NCBI GenBank assembly: GCA_030017815.1
Contig: JASEGX010000004.1
Span: 1 to 26,595 of the forward strand
Origin: Thermodesulfobacteriota bacterium
Lineage (GTDB): Bacteria; Desulfobacterota; QYQD01
Length of the DNA stretch: 26,595 nt
Reading direction: 5' to 3'
Part shown: positions 15,412 through 24,505 of the stretch, one piece after another
How the letters are laid out: every line of letters begins with the position of its first letter
Numbering within the stretch: the first letter of the stretch is position 1
Notes under the pieces: generated by a model
What the model was told of the DNA's origin: nothing
The model's input: the letters and a program-made list of their open reading frames with translations, nothing else
Database searches by the model: none
Position numbers and translations under genes: made by a program

Positions 15412-16170
15412 ATGAGACGTCCGGGACAGCTCATAGTATTAGTAATAGTTATCCTTCTGGCCATTCTTCTTATTGAGAAGACTGCCCATGCCGTCTCCGT
15501 TCCTACGCTCAAGTTTGGATTGGAGGAAGCCGACAGCCCGAAGAAGGTTTCGGTATTGCTCCAGATACTGCTCTTGCTTACGGTTTTTTCACTGGCGCCG
15601 GCTATCTTGCTTATGATGACGTCCTTTACACGGCTGGCCGTAGTTTTTTCATTCCTCCGGCACGCGGTCGGCACCCAGCAAACGCCGCCGAACCAGATAA
15701 TAATTGGATTATCTATTTTTCTAACCTTTTTTATTATGGCGCCGGTCTGGCAAACTGTGCAGGAGCAGGCGTTACAGCCCTATATGGCTGAAGAGATAAC
15801 CCAGGCCGAGGCCCTGGATCAGGCGCTGCTGCCTATCCGTAACTTTATGTTCAAGCACACTCGCGAAAAGGATCTCTCCTTATTTGTCAATATTGCCAAG
15901 ATAGAACGGCCGCAGAATAAGGAAGATGTTCCCACCACGGTTTTGATACCGGCCTTTATGATCAGTGAACTAAAAACGGCCTTTCAGATCGGGTTTATTC
16001 TTTATATTCCGTTTCTGGTCATTGATATGGTAGTAGCCAGCGTGCTCCTTTCCATGGGCATGATGATGCTGCCGCCGGTTATGGTCTCGCTGCCGTTTAA
16101 ACTCCTTTTATTTGTCCTGGTAGATGGCTGGTATCTGATCGTGGGTTCGTTAGTCAAAAGTTTTGCATGA
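15412..16170 (+). CDS. fliP: Flagellar biosynthetic protein FliP
   Basis: This 252-aa protein belongs to the type III export gate. The cleavable signal peptide (RRPGQLIVLVIVILLAILL ... AHA) is typical of FliP. It is followed by FSLAPAILLMMTSFTRLAVV, FSFLRHAVGTQQTPPNQIII and the C-terminal helices with VIDMVVASVLLSMGMMMLPP. FliP with FliQ and FliR forms the helical core that proteins pass through. ATG 15412 is chosen because AAGGAAGG (15394-15401) precedes it. ATG 15382, just after fliO, lacks a ribosome site and would add ten residues before the signal peptide. The stop overlaps a possible fliQ ATG (16167). Confidence 0.93.
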   Translation: MRRPGQLIVLVIVILLAILLIEKTAHAVSVPTLKFGLEEADSPKKVSVLLQILLLLTVFSLAPAILLMMTSFTRLAVVFSFLRHAVGTQQTPPNQIIIGLSIFLTFFIMAPVWQTVQEQALQPYMAEEITQAEALDQALLPIRNFMFKHTREKDLSLFVNIAKIERPQNKEDVPTTVLIPAFMISELKTAFQIGFILYIPFLVIDMVVASVLLSMGMMMLPPVMVSLPFKLLLFVLVDGWYLIVGSLVKSFA

Positions 16171-16178
16171 GGCGGGTT

Positions 16179-16448
16179 ATGACTCCGGAATTTGCCATAG
16201 GTATAGCCAAGGATGCCATTGAGGTCACTCTACTTATTTCCCTGCCCATCCTGGGTATCGGGATGGTCGTGGGCCTGGCGGTCAGTATCTTCCAGGCCGT
16301 TACTCAAATTCAGGAGATGACGCTCTCTTTCGTCCCCAAGATAGTGGCGGTCATGCTGGCGCTGCTGGCCTTTTTCCCGTGGATTATGAATAAACTGACC
16401 GTTTTTACGGAAAATTTAATTATCAATATTCCACAATATATCAGGTAA
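16179..16448 (+). CDS. fliQ: Flagellar biosynthetic protein FliQ
   Basis: This 89-aa protein is the exact usual length when ATG 16179 is used, preceded by AGGCGGG. ATG 16167 overlaps the fliP stop as ATGA and would add four residues. It has two membrane helices (IEVTLLISLPILGIGMVVGL and IVAVMLALLAFFPWIM) joined by a polar loop with FQAVTQIQEMTLSF, the family hallmark. It is part of the FliPQR export gate. Confidence 0.95.
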   Translation: MTPEFAIGIAKDAIEVTLLISLPILGIGMVVGLAVSIFQAVTQIQEMTLSFVPKIVAVMLALLAFFPWIMNKLTVFTENLIINIPQYIR

Positions 16449-16455
16449 AAACTCT

Positions 16456-17247
16456 ATGATAGATGGTTTCCTGCTCGATTGGACGTTACAACAATTTCAG
16501 GTGTTTATCCTGATTCTGGTACGTGTTGCGGCTATTATATTTATGATGCCTGTTATCGGGGCCAAGGGCGTGCCTAACTTAGCGAAAGCCGGGCTCTGTC
16601 TGATCGTCAGTCTTGTCCTCCTCCCTGTGGTCCAGATTGAGCCCAAGGTTTTTCCTGATGACGTCTTTCCCATGGGGTTGCTTTTGGTCAAAGAGATGTT
16701 TGTGGGATTTACCCTCGGCCTTGTCCTTAAACTGGTCTTTGCCGGAATCCAACTGGCCGGGCAGATGGTCGGCTTCCAGATGGGTTTTGGTGTGGCCCAG
16801 GTTATGGACCCACAGATGGGGCAGCAATCTCCTGTTTTGGCCCAGTTGGGGTACCTGGTGAGTTTATTGATATTTTTAGCCGTGGATGGGCATCATATGT
16901 TCTTTCAAACCTTGACGTACAGCTTCAGTATCCTCCAGCCCGGTGAAATGAATCTTACGGAGGGGGTTTATAACCGGATATTGCTGAGCAGCGGGGGGAT
17001 GTTCATTATTGCGGTCAAGGTGATGGCGCCGGTTATGGCTATCCTCCTCTTTACGCAGGCAGCCCTGGGTATCCTGGCCAAGGCCGTCCCGCAGATGAAC
17101 TTACTGATTGTTAGCTTCCCTCTTACTATCGGCATAGGCCTTTTTTTCTTTGGCCTGTCCATGCAGGTTATGGGGCCGTTTTTTATCCGGACTATACATG
17201 AAGCAGGAAATCTTTTGCCGGTGTTGATACGGGGGTTTAAAGGTTAG
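16456..17247 (+). CDS. fliR: Flagellar biosynthetic protein FliR
   Basis: This 263-aa protein is of standard length, with six to seven hydrophobic stretches. Family features include FILILVRVAAIIFMMPVIGA near the start, KEMFVGFTLGLVLKLVFAGI in the middle, AGQMVGFQMGFGVAQVMDP, and the late PQMNLLIVSFPLTIGIGLFF. It completes the FliPQR gate. Its stop codon (17245-17247) is directly followed by the flhB ATG with no gap. Confidence 0.95.
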   Translation: MIDGFLLDWTLQQFQVFILILVRVAAIIFMMPVIGAKGVPNLAKAGLCLIVSLVLLPVVQIEPKVFPDDVFPMGLLLVKEMFVGFTLGLVLKLVFAGIQLAGQMVGFQMGFGVAQVMDPQMGQQSPVLAQLGYLVSLLIFLAVDGHHMFFQTLTYSFSILQPGEMNLTEGVYNRILLSSGGMFIIAVKVMAPVMAILLFTQAALGILAKAVPQMNLLIVSFPLTIGIGLFFFGLSMQVMGPFFIRTIHEAGNLLPVLIRGFKG

Positions 17248-18324
17248 ATGGCCGAGGAATCCTTCCAGGAAAAAACCGAAAAGGCAACCCCGCGGCGCAG
17301 GGAAGAGGCCCGCAAGAAAGGACAGGTAGCCCGCAGCCGGGAGGTTTCCGCGGTTTTGGTTGTGTTGACGGGTTTTATTACCCTGTATGCGTGTCACACT
17401 TATGTTTACCACTCTATCCGGGGGATGATGGTTTATTTTCTAAGGCAGGCCGCAGATGTAGAGATCAACCGGGCAACCATAGGCGCGCTCGGATTCACTG
17501 CCGTTCAATATCTGGGCCTGATCGCAGGGCCGATCCTTCTGACCGTGTTCCTGATGGCCTTTCTGGCGAATTATCTGCAAGTCGGATTCGTCTTTAGCAC
17601 TGAAAATCTGCAGCCAAAGCTATCCAAAATCAACCCCTGGAGCGGACTTAAGCGCATCTTTTCCATACAGGCGGTAGCAGAGCTTTTTAAGTCCATAGCC
17701 AAGATAGCTATTGTGGGATACATGGCGTATCGTACGGTCAAGGGAGAAATGCCGCGCGTTCTCCCGCTGATGGATGCCGAGATCGGACAGATTCTCGGTT
17801 ACGTAAGTATGGTTTCCTTTAAGATTTTTTTAAACACTTGTTTGGTGATGCTGCTCCTGGCGGCTTTGGACTACGCCTTTCAGCGCTGGGAATTTGAGAG
17901 GAAGATCAGGATGACCAAGCAGGAGATCAAGGAAGAGTTCAAGCAGACCGAAGGCGACCCTCTGATTAAGTCACGGATCAGAAGCATTCAAAGGGAAATG
18001 GCCAGACGCCGGATGATGGCCGCTGTGCCCAAGGCGGATGTAGTTATAACCAACCCCACCCATCTGGCCGTAGCTCTCCAGTATCGGGTAGGAGAGTCGG
18101 ACGCGCCGGAAGTGGTAGCCAAGGGGGCCGGGCTGATTGCAGAAAAAATCAAAGAGATCGCCATGGAGAATAACGTGCCGCTGGTTGAGGACAAACCGCT
18201 GGCCCAGATTCTATATAAGACAGTGGAGATCGGCCAGATGATCCCGCCTAATTTGTATCAGGCGGTAGCAGAGATACTGGCCTATGTATATCGGCTGAAG
18301 AATAAGGCATTTGCCGCCGGATAA
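17248..18324 (+). CDS. flhB: Flagellar export substrate-specificity protein FlhB
   Basis: This 358-aa protein starts EESFQEKTEKATPRRREEAR, as typical FlhB does (EKTExxTPxRRxxAR). Four membrane helices span ~30-220. The cytoplasmic domain carries the self-cleavage motif NPTH at residues 269-272, where cleavage after Asn269 switches export from rod/hook to filament substrates. The C-terminal lobe (VPLVEDKPLAQILYKTVEIG) is intact. The start codon directly abuts the fliR stop, suggesting translational coupling. Confidence 0.96.
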   Translation: MAEESFQEKTEKATPRRREEARKKGQVARSREVSAVLVVLTGFITLYACHTYVYHSIRGMMVYFLRQAADVEINRATIGALGFTAVQYLGLIAGPILLTVFLMAFLANYLQVGFVFSTENLQPKLSKINPWSGLKRIFSIQAVAELFKSIAKIAIVGYMAYRTVKGEMPRVLPLMDAEIGQILGYVSMVSFKIFLNTCLVMLLLAALDYAFQRWEFERKIRMTKQEIKEEFKQTEGDPLIKSRIRSIQREMARRRMMAAVPKADVVITNPTHLAVALQYRVGESDAPEVVAKGAGLIAEKIKEIAMENNVPLVEDKPLAQILYKTVEIGQMIPPNLYQAVAEILAYVYRLKNKAFAAG

Positions 18325-18333
18325 GGAGTAATT

Positions 18334-20427
18334 ATGGCTGATCAGGTACGAAGCCCCGCCGTGAGCCTGCCGTCATTAGATAGCGGGAATCTCGTTATGG
18401 CTGTCGGGGTAGTGGGCATCCTGCTGGTGATGATCGTTCCCCTGCCGCCTTTTGTTTTGGACATCCTTCTCACCTTCAGCCTGACCTTTGGCCTGGTCAT
18501 TCTGCTCATGGCCATGTATAGCACCAGTCCTCTTGATTTTTCTGTTTTTCCGTCTTTGCTTCTGATTACCACCCTCTTTCGCCTGTCTTTAAATGTGGCC
18601 TCGACCCGCCTCATCCTTTCCTATGGCAATGAGGGGGCAGAGGCCGCCGGACGGGTCATCAAGGCCTTCGGGACCTTTGTAATCGGAGGGAACTATGTCA
18701 TAGGGGCCATTGTCTTTATTATCATGGTGGTTATTAATTTTGTGGTAATCACCAAGGGCGCGGGGCGCATAGCCGAGGTAGCGGCCCGTTTTACCCTGGA
18801 CGCCATGCCCGGAAAACAGATGAGTATAGATGCAGACTTAAACGCCGGCCTTATAGATGATCGCGAGGCCAGGCGCAGAAGGGCGGAGATTGCCAGGGAG
18901 TCGGAATTCTATGGGGCTATGGACGGCGCCAGCAAGTTTGTACGCGGGGAAGCTATCGCCAGTATCATCATTATATTTGCAAATATCCTGGGCGGCATAC
19001 TTATCGGTGTTTTTCAGAAGGGCTTGCCGGTGGTAGGCGCAGTACAGAATTACACGTTACTTACCATCGGCGATGGCCTGGTAGCGCAGATACCGGCCCT
19101 GGTCATTTCTACGGCTGCGGGCATACTGGTAAGCCGGGCGGCGTCTGAAGTAGGTATGGGAAGGGAATTCGCCAGTCAGTTCGGATCTCAGATACAGGCC
19201 ATGGGCGTCGCGTCAGGCATCATCTTTTTCTTCGGTTTGATACCGGGACTGCCGCACATTCCCTTTATTCTTTTTTCCGTAGCAATCGGCTCGCTGGCTT
19301 TTTTTCTCTACCGTAGCAGGCAAGTCTCTGAAGCCCGGGTCAGAGAAGAGGCCTCACCGGCCAAACCAACGAGGGAGCCGGAGATTGTGGAAAGTCTTCT
19401 TCCTCTGGATACGCTCTCTTTAGAGGTTGGTTATGGTCTCATCCCTTTAGTGGATGAAAAACAAGGCGGCGATCTCCTGGAAAGAATCCGGGCGCTCCGC
19501 CGGCAGTTTGCCCTGGATGTGGGCCTTATTGTCCCGCCTATCCATATACGGGATAACCTGCAGTTAAAACCCGGGAACTATGCCGTGCTTATCAGAGGGA
19601 TTGAAGTGGCGCGCGGTGAATTATTGCCCGGATACCATTTAGCCATGGATGCCGGAGAAGTAAAACGCAAAGTAGAGGGCATCCCCACTACCGAGCCGGC
19701 CTTTAATCTGCCTGCCCTGTGGATTACGGATAAAGTCAAGGAGGAGGCGCAACTGGCGGGTTATACGGTAGTGGATATGGCGACGGTTGTGGCTACGCAT
19801 TTAACCGAAGTCATCCGCAGCCATGCCGATGAACTGCTCGGGCGTCAGGAAGTTCAGAAGTTACTGGATAATCTCGCCAAGACCAATTCCAAGGCAGTGG
19901 AAGAAGCCAATACCGTTTTTTCCCTGGGCGGGTTGCAGAAGGTCCTGCAGAATCTTTTGCGGGAAAGGATATCTATACGGGATCTGCTCACTGTTGTAGA
20001 GACCATAGCGGACCATGCCCCGATTACCAAAGACCCGGACATCCTTACCGAATATGTACGCCAGAAACTGGCCCGGTCCATCACCAAGGAATTTTTGACC
20101 CCGGAGGGGACATTACCGGTGCTGGCGTTGAGCCAGAATATCGAAGATGTGTTGCGGGAAGGGATACAGAGGACAGAGCAAGGCACCTTCCTTTCCATTG
20201 AGCCCAATCTGGCCCAGCGTATCATCAATTATATCAACCGGGGCGCAGAGCAATGCCTGGTGCTCAATTATCAACCCATTGTTCTTTGTTCACCCATTGT
20301 CAGGCGGCATTTGCGGCGGTTGGTGGAGAGGTTTATTCCTAACGTACTTATTCTTTCACATAACGAGTTGTCATCTGATATGAAAGTCCAATCTGTGGGG
20401 ATAATAGAACTCGGCCATGAAGATTAA
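18334..20427 (+). CDS. flhA: Flagellar biosynthesis protein FlhA
   Basis: This 697-aa protein is of standard length. Eight membrane helices lie in the first ~330 residues, with the FHIPEP-family stretch LLLITTLFRLSLNVASTRLI and the conserved cytoplasmic loop MPGKQMSIDADLNAGLID, then ARRRRAEIARESEFYGAMDG. A flexible linker (~335-355) leads to the C-terminal domain that forms the nonameric ring and receives chaperone-substrate complexes. An AAGGAG site precedes ATG 18334. The 3' end overlaps flhF by 11 bases. Confidence 0.97.
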   Translation: MADQVRSPAVSLPSLDSGNLVMAVGVVGILLVMIVPLPPFVLDILLTFSLTFGLVILLMAMYSTSPLDFSVFPSLLLITTLFRLSLNVASTRLILSYGNEGAEAAGRVIKAFGTFVIGGNYVIGAIVFIIMVVINFVVITKGAGRIAEVAARFTLDAMPGKQMSIDADLNAGLIDDREARRRRAEIARESEFYGAMDGASKFVRGEAIASIIIIFANILGGILIGVFQKGLPVVGAVQNYTLLTIGDGLVAQIPALVISTAAGILVSRAASEVGMGREFASQFGSQIQAMGVASGIIFFFGLIPGLPHIPFILFSVAIGSLAFFLYRSRQVSEARVREEASPAKPTREPEIVESLLPLDTLSLEVGYGLIPLVDEKQGGDLLERIRALRRQFALDVGLIVPPIHIRDNLQLKPGNYAVLIRGIEVARGELLPGYHLAMDAGEVKRKVEGIPTTEPAFNLPALWITDKVKEEAQLAGYTVVDMATVVATHLTEVIRSHADELLGRQEVQKLLDNLAKTNSKAVEEANTVFSLGGLQKVLQNLLRERISIRDLLTVVETIADHAPITKDPDILTEYVRQKLARSITKEFLTPEGTLPVLALSQNIEDVLREGIQRTEQGTFLSIEPNLAQRIINYINRGAEQCLVLNYQPIVLCSPIVRRHLRRLVERFIPNVLILSHNELSSDMKVQSVGIIELGHED

Positions 20428-21625
20428 GCGGTACGAAGCCAGGGACATTAACGCAGCGGTGCAGATGGTCAAAAGTGAGTTGGGACCGGAAGCTATTATC
20501 CTTTCTACAAAGAGACTCAGGAAGGGTAACGGGTTGTTAGGAGGCACGGGGAAATCCATGGTAGAAGTAGTGGCGGCCATAGACTACGAGCCCCGGGATC
20601 CCATGGTGAATACCGCTTCCCTGCCTGAAAAACGCAGTGCTGATTATCTTCCCGGGCCGATAAACCATCAGTTAATAAATAGTCAATTACCGGAAGTATC
20701 CGCTCTTCGGGCCGAGGTTGCCGGTCTGAAAAGGATGATCCAGAGGGCGGTCGAGCCCCGGCCGGAGATGCGCCGTGGCGGGCAGGCTGGCCTGTCTGCC
20801 GGGACGGCACAGGCCAGCGGGCCATTAAATCAGGCAGTAGATACCCTGACCGCCTATCTCGAATCTATCGGCCTGGAATCCGCTCTGGTCTGTTCTTTGC
20901 TGGAGGGCGCGGGGCTGGATGGGAGAGCCGATCCGGCTGAATCATCTGCCAGGCTCAGAGACATAATAACCGGGCGGTTGCTGGATCAAATCGTTCTGGG
21001 GCGATGGGATGAAGAAAAAGCAAACCATCCCTGCGTCTGGGCCTTTATCGGTCCTACGGGTGTGGGTAAGACCACTACCTGTGCCAAGCTGGCCGCCCAT
21101 TTTGCTTTAAAGGAGAAGAAAAGGGTGGCCCTGATTTCGGCGGATAATTATCGTATCGCGGCTTCCGAACAGCTCAAAACTTACGCTCATATCCTGGGGG
21201 TGCCCTTTACGGCTGTCTTTAAAGACCAGGATCTGTCACGGGCCATTAACCGGAATCAGGATAAAGACATAATCCTGATTGATACGGCCGGCCGAAGCCC
21301 GCATCATGAAGAACACATGCAGGAGATGGCCAGATATATTTATGCCCACCCGGCTATCGAAGGGCAGCTCGTGGTCAGCGCCACCACGCAGAACGGCGTC
21401 ATAGAGGATATACTTACGAAGTACCTGGCCCTGTCGGTTAAGGGTTGTATTTTTTCCAAGATCGACGAGTCCCGCTTTTATGGCCCGATATTTAATCAGG
21501 CGGTGCGTTTCAAAGCACCTGTTTTTTATTTTACTACCGGCCAGCGGGTGCCCGAGGATATAGAGACAGCTACGCGTAAGAGACTGATAGATCTGTTATG
21601 GAGCGAATTACGTGAAGGAGTTTAG
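20417..21625 (+). CDS. flhF: Flagellar biosynthesis GTPase FlhF
   Basis: This 402-aa SRP-type GTPase sets flagellar position. The N-terminal B domain (MKIKRYEARDINAAVQMVKS) is followed by a variable linker, an N domain (~130-200) and a G domain. G1 is GPTGVGKTT from residue 212, the insertion region has SADNYRIAASEQLKTYA, and G3 is DTAGRSPHH. C-terminal residues ...TTGQRVPEDIETATRKRL form the family's closing motif. It is paired with FlhG directly downstream (11-base gap), the usual FlhF-FlhG partnership in polar flagellates. Confidence 0.96.
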   Translation: MKIKRYEARDINAAVQMVKSELGPEAIILSTKRLRKGNGLLGGTGKSMVEVVAAIDYEPRDPMVNTASLPEKRSADYLPGPINHQLINSQLPEVSALRAEVAGLKRMIQRAVEPRPEMRRGGQAGLSAGTAQASGPLNQAVDTLTAYLESIGLESALVCSLLEGAGLDGRADPAESSARLRDIITGRLLDQIVLGRWDEEKANHPCVWAFIGPTGVGKTTTCAKLAAHFALKEKKRVALISADNYRIAASEQLKTYAHILGVPFTAVFKDQDLSRAINRNQDKDIILIDTAGRSPHHEEHMQEMARYIYAHPAIEGQLVVSATTQNGVIEDILTKYLALSVKGCIFSKIDESRFYGPIFNQAVRFKAPVFYFTTGQRVPEDIETATRKRLIDLLWSELREGV

Positions 21626-21636
21626 GGAGAATAATT

Positions 21637-22542
21637 ATGGATCAGGCTGTGGGTCTGAGAAGTAGGTTGAAGTCATCACCCTATATGCCGTCCGATATAG
21701 GCAGGTCCAATTCTTGTGCGGAGGACCATATCCCCAGGGTAATTTCCTTTACCAGCGGGAAAGGCGGCGTAGGCAAGACTAATGTGGTGGCTAACCTGGC
21801 CTTTGCCTTATCCAGGCAGGGCAAGAGGGTGTTAGTGCTGGATGCCGATCTGGGCCTGGCCAATATTGATATATTGCTGGGATTAGCGCCCAGGTACACC
21901 ATGCGCCATGTCTTTTCCGGTGAGAAGACGCTGGATGAGATTTTAGTCGAGGGGCCCGGCGGCATGCGGATTATGCCGGCCAGTTCCGGGGTTCAGGAAC
22001 TGGCCGACCTCTCGGAGAGTCAGAAACTGTATCTGCTTAACGAACTCGAAGGGCTGCGCAATTGTATAGATATCCTGATTATTGACACAGCCGCCGGTAT
22101 TTCTTCGAATGTGGTCTATTTCAATTTAGCATCCCACGAGAGGGTGGTTATAGTCACCCCCGAGCCCACATCCATCGCCGATGCTTATGCCTTAATCAAG
22201 ATTCTTTTCACTAAACATGACATCAAGCGATTTAGTATCCTGGTAAATCTGGCTGTTACAGAGGCCGAAGCCGAGTCAGTTTTTAAGAGGTTAAGTATGG
22301 TGACAGACAGATTTCTGGGGAGCATGTCTCTGGATTACTGGGGCCTTATACCTCACGATGCGTGTATTCCCAGGGCCGTTAAAAAACAAAGAGTGGTGGT
22401 TGACTTATATCCGGAGGCCTCTTCCAGTAAACGATTTGTGGAGCTGGCCCAACGGATCTGCAACCAGACCTGCGACGACTGGTCGGACGGAAATATCAAA
22501 TTTTTCTGGAAAAATTTATTACAAGTCCCGGGGGCCTTATGA
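21637..22542 (+). CDS. flhG: Flagellar number regulator FlhG (FleN, MinD-like ATPase)
   Basis: This 301-aa ParA/MinD-type ATPase has the deviant Walker A SGKGGVGKT at residues 40-48, VLVLDADLGLANIDILLGL (Walker A' and switch I) and IDILIIDTAAGISSNV (Walker B region). The short N-terminal segment before residue 30 is where FlhG carries the FlhF-activating peptide. It limits flagellar number, acting on FlhF and on FliM/FliN. A GGGAG site precedes the ATG. The stop overlaps the fliA start as ATGA (22539-22542). Confidence 0.95.
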   Translation: MDQAVGLRSRLKSSPYMPSDIGRSNSCAEDHIPRVISFTSGKGGVGKTNVVANLAFALSRQGKRVLVLDADLGLANIDILLGLAPRYTMRHVFSGEKTLDEILVEGPGGMRIMPASSGVQELADLSESQKLYLLNELEGLRNCIDILIIDTAAGISSNVVYFNLASHERVVIVTPEPTSIADAYALIKILFTKHDIKRFSILVNLAVTEAEAESVFKRLSMVTDRFLGSMSLDYWGLIPHDACIPRAVKKQRVVVDLYPEASSSKRFVELAQRICNQTCDDWSDGNIKFFWKNLLQVPGAL

Positions 22543-23336
22543 AAAAGTATAATGCTAATGCTGCCAGATTAAAAGACTATACCCAGTATTATTTCAAGGG
22601 TGAAAAGGCTGTAGATGCCAAACAGAGGGAGGAATTGATTATTAAATATACTCCTTTAATTAAATATCTGGCTGGCAAACTGGCCATGCGCCTGCCCGCG
22701 CATGTCTCTATGGATGATCTTGTCAGTTCAGGGACGATAGGACTTATTGACGCTATAAATAAATTCGACCCCGGTAAGAATATTCAATTCAAAACCTACG
22801 CGGAGTTTCGCATACGCGGGGCTATGTTGGATGAGTTGCGTTCTCTGGATTGGGTGCCTCGCTCGGTGCGTCGCAAGATTGCCGATATAGAGAAGGCATA
22901 CAACGCCTTGCAAAAAGAACTGGGCAGGCCGGCCGAGGACGAGGAGGTAGCAGGCAGATTAGGCCTTTCTCTGGCGGACTTTTATCATTTGATTGATACG
23001 GTAAAGGGAGTATCGCTAACTGATCTAAACATAATACGCCGGAGGACATCCGAGGATTCTGACGATGATTTTTTTGAAATCGTGGCGGACGGGAGGCAGA
23101 GCGATCCTTTTATTTCACTCGGTCTGGCGCAACTGCGGGATATAATCGCCGGCGCCATTGACGAACTGCCGGAAAAAGAGAGATTGGTGGTTTCGCTCTA
23201 TTATTATGAGGACTTAACTATGCGGGAGATAGGGGAGATCATGGGATATACCGAGTCGCGGATTTCACAGATGCATACCAAGGCCACCCTTCGCCTCCGC
23301 GGCGCTCTCCTGGGGCATTTCAACTGGGGAGCATAA
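22539..23336 (+). CDS. fliA: RNA polymerase sigma factor FliA (sigma-28)
   Basis: This 265-aa protein has region 2 with DDLVSSGTIGLIDAINKFDP and IQFKTYAEFRIRGAMLDELR, then SLDWVPRSVRRK. Region 3 follows, and region 4 has ERLVVSLYYYEDLTMREIGE followed by the recognition helix YTESRISQMHTKA. This is the FliA/WhiG group that transcribes late flagellar genes (flagellin, motor, chemotaxis). It starts at ATG 22539, overlapping flhG by 4 bases, so the two are probably translationally coupled. No anti-sigma flgM is in the window. Confidence 0.96.
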   Translation: MKKYNANAARLKDYTQYYFKGEKAVDAKQREELIIKYTPLIKYLAGKLAMRLPAHVSMDDLVSSGTIGLIDAINKFDPGKNIQFKTYAEFRIRGAMLDELRSLDWVPRSVRRKIADIEKAYNALQKELGRPAEDEEVAGRLGLSLADFYHLIDTVKGVSLTDLNIIRRRTSEDSDDDFFEIVADGRQSDPFISLGLAQLRDIIAGAIDELPEKERLVVSLYYYEDLTMREIGEIMGYTESRISQMHTKATLRLRGALLGHFNWGA

Positions 23337-23346
23337 CCTGATAGTA

Positions 23347-23487
23347 TAGGACGCAGATGAACGCAGATTTACAGGATTTTAAAGATGACGACTTCGGTAA
23401 AAAAAGTTTTTTACGTACTGAACAAATATAGAGCAGATAATTTGAGAAAGTATTTTTCTGCGGATATCTGCGAAAATCTGCGTCCTA
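23347..23487. repeat. Short inverted-repeat (MITE-like) element between fliA and the second fliL-like gene
   Basis: A perfect 12-base terminal inverted repeat, TAGGACGCAGAT (23347-23358) and ATCTGCGTCCTA (23476-23487), bounds about 141 bases. Further degenerate copies of CGCAGAT occur inside (near 23361-23367), and ATCTGCG near 23466-23472. The interior is AT-rich with no gene. Confidence 0.7.
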
Positions 23488-23509
23488 ATTAAAATAATCA
23501 GTGACTGAT

Positions 23510-24394
23510 ATGAGCGATACAGACAAAGACAAAGAATATCTGGAAAAAGAAACACGAGATCCGGACAACCAGCCGGAAGAACAAGAGGAAGGCCATGACC
23601 TTGCCCCCGGCGATATCCCTATTGCCGCTGAGTCCGGGGAAGGTGAGACCAGGGACGAAGAGCCTCCAGAATCCGGCCCGGCCTCTACAGAAGAAGAAAC
23701 GGCGGCCGAAGCCGGGGCAACTGTATCTGTAAAGAGCGCAGAAGCCGAGACAGAGGCCGGGGCCGGAGACGAAAGCAAGGACAAAGAGGAAGAGGGAAAG
23801 GGAGAGGAAGGCGAAGGAAAAGGCGAAGAAAAAACATCGGCTGAGGTCGTTTATAGCGGTTTGGCGGGCAAGATATTAAACTTCTCCAGGACCGTTTGGG
23901 GAAGGGGTAAGCCATTTCTTGCCCGTGTTGTTCCTCCATCCATTTGGAGGTTTGCAGGCCAAAACAAGAAAGTAGTATTTATTATTTTGGCTTGTTTTTT
24001 GATCCTGGGCACGGCTGTATCCTCTTTCCTGTTAGGCAGGAGATATGATAGCCATTCCAGCCTATCGGGGGAGAAAAGGGCTCAAGCTGTGTTCAAGGGA
24101 GAGAGGTATAGTTTAAAACCATTTTTGATTCCATTTAATGAAGGCGGGACGGATGTTTTCTTGAGAGTGCGGGTTGATTTTGTGACAGAGGAGGGCGTAG
24201 TGCCGGAGATCAGGAGAAAAGAATTGATGTTACGTGAGGCGATTTATACTTTTTTCCTTTTTAAGAAGCTCGATGCAGTGCAGCAGGGGCAAAAAGATAA
24301 GGCCCTTGCGGATGAGCTGTGCCGGGTTTTAAATAATTATTTAAAACCGAAGAAAATACAGAAGATACTGTTTGTGGATTATATTTTTACCTGA
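23510..24394 (+). CDS. Second FliL-like membrane protein with long acidic N-terminus
   Basis: This 294-aa protein has residues ~1-110 extremely rich in Glu, Asp and Ala (probably disordered). A basic segment and one membrane helix follow (~155-176, VVFIILACFLILGTAVSSFL). The periplasmic domain resembles FliL: SLKPFLIPFNEGGTDVFLRV, RVDFVTEEG, RRKELMLREAIYTFFLFKKL and a final KIQKILFVDYIFT. ATG 23510 is preferred to GTG 23501. No clear ribosome site is visible and a repeat element lies just upstream, so translation may be weak. It is likely an additional stator-associated FliL paralogue; exact role unknown. Confidence 0.75.
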   Translation: MSDTDKDKEYLEKETRDPDNQPEEQEEGHDLAPGDIPIAAESGEGETRDEEPPESGPASTEEETAAEAGATVSVKSAEAETEAGAGDESKDKEEEGKGEEGEGKGEEKTSAEVVYSGLAGKILNFSRTVWGRGKPFLARVVPPSIWRFAGQNKKVVFIILACFLILGTAVSSFLLGRRYDSHSSLSGEKRAQAVFKGERYSLKPFLIPFNEGGTDVFLRVRVDFVTEEGVVPEIRRKELMLREAIYTFFLFKKLDAVQQGQKDKALADELCRVLNNYLKPKKIQKILFVDYIFT

Positions 24395-24403
24395 CATCCT
24401 AAT

Positions 24404-24475
24404 AAGCTTTCAGCGGTTAGCCATCAGCCGTCAGAAAAACCTAAGATAAACAGCAAGCATATTAAGCTGAAAGCT
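24404..24475. repeat. Inverted GCTGAAAGCT repeat between genes
   Basis: AGCTTTCAGC (24405-24414) pairs with GCTGAAAGCT (24466-24475). Related words, such as TTAGC with ATCAGC on the left and AGCTGATAGC on the right, extend the imperfect symmetry. The same word recurs at 24746-24755. It could fold as a terminator-like or REP-like structure after the FliL-like gene. Confidence 0.55.
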
Positions 24476-24505
24476 GATAGCTAAAAGTTTTAGGGAGGGA
24501 TGGGG

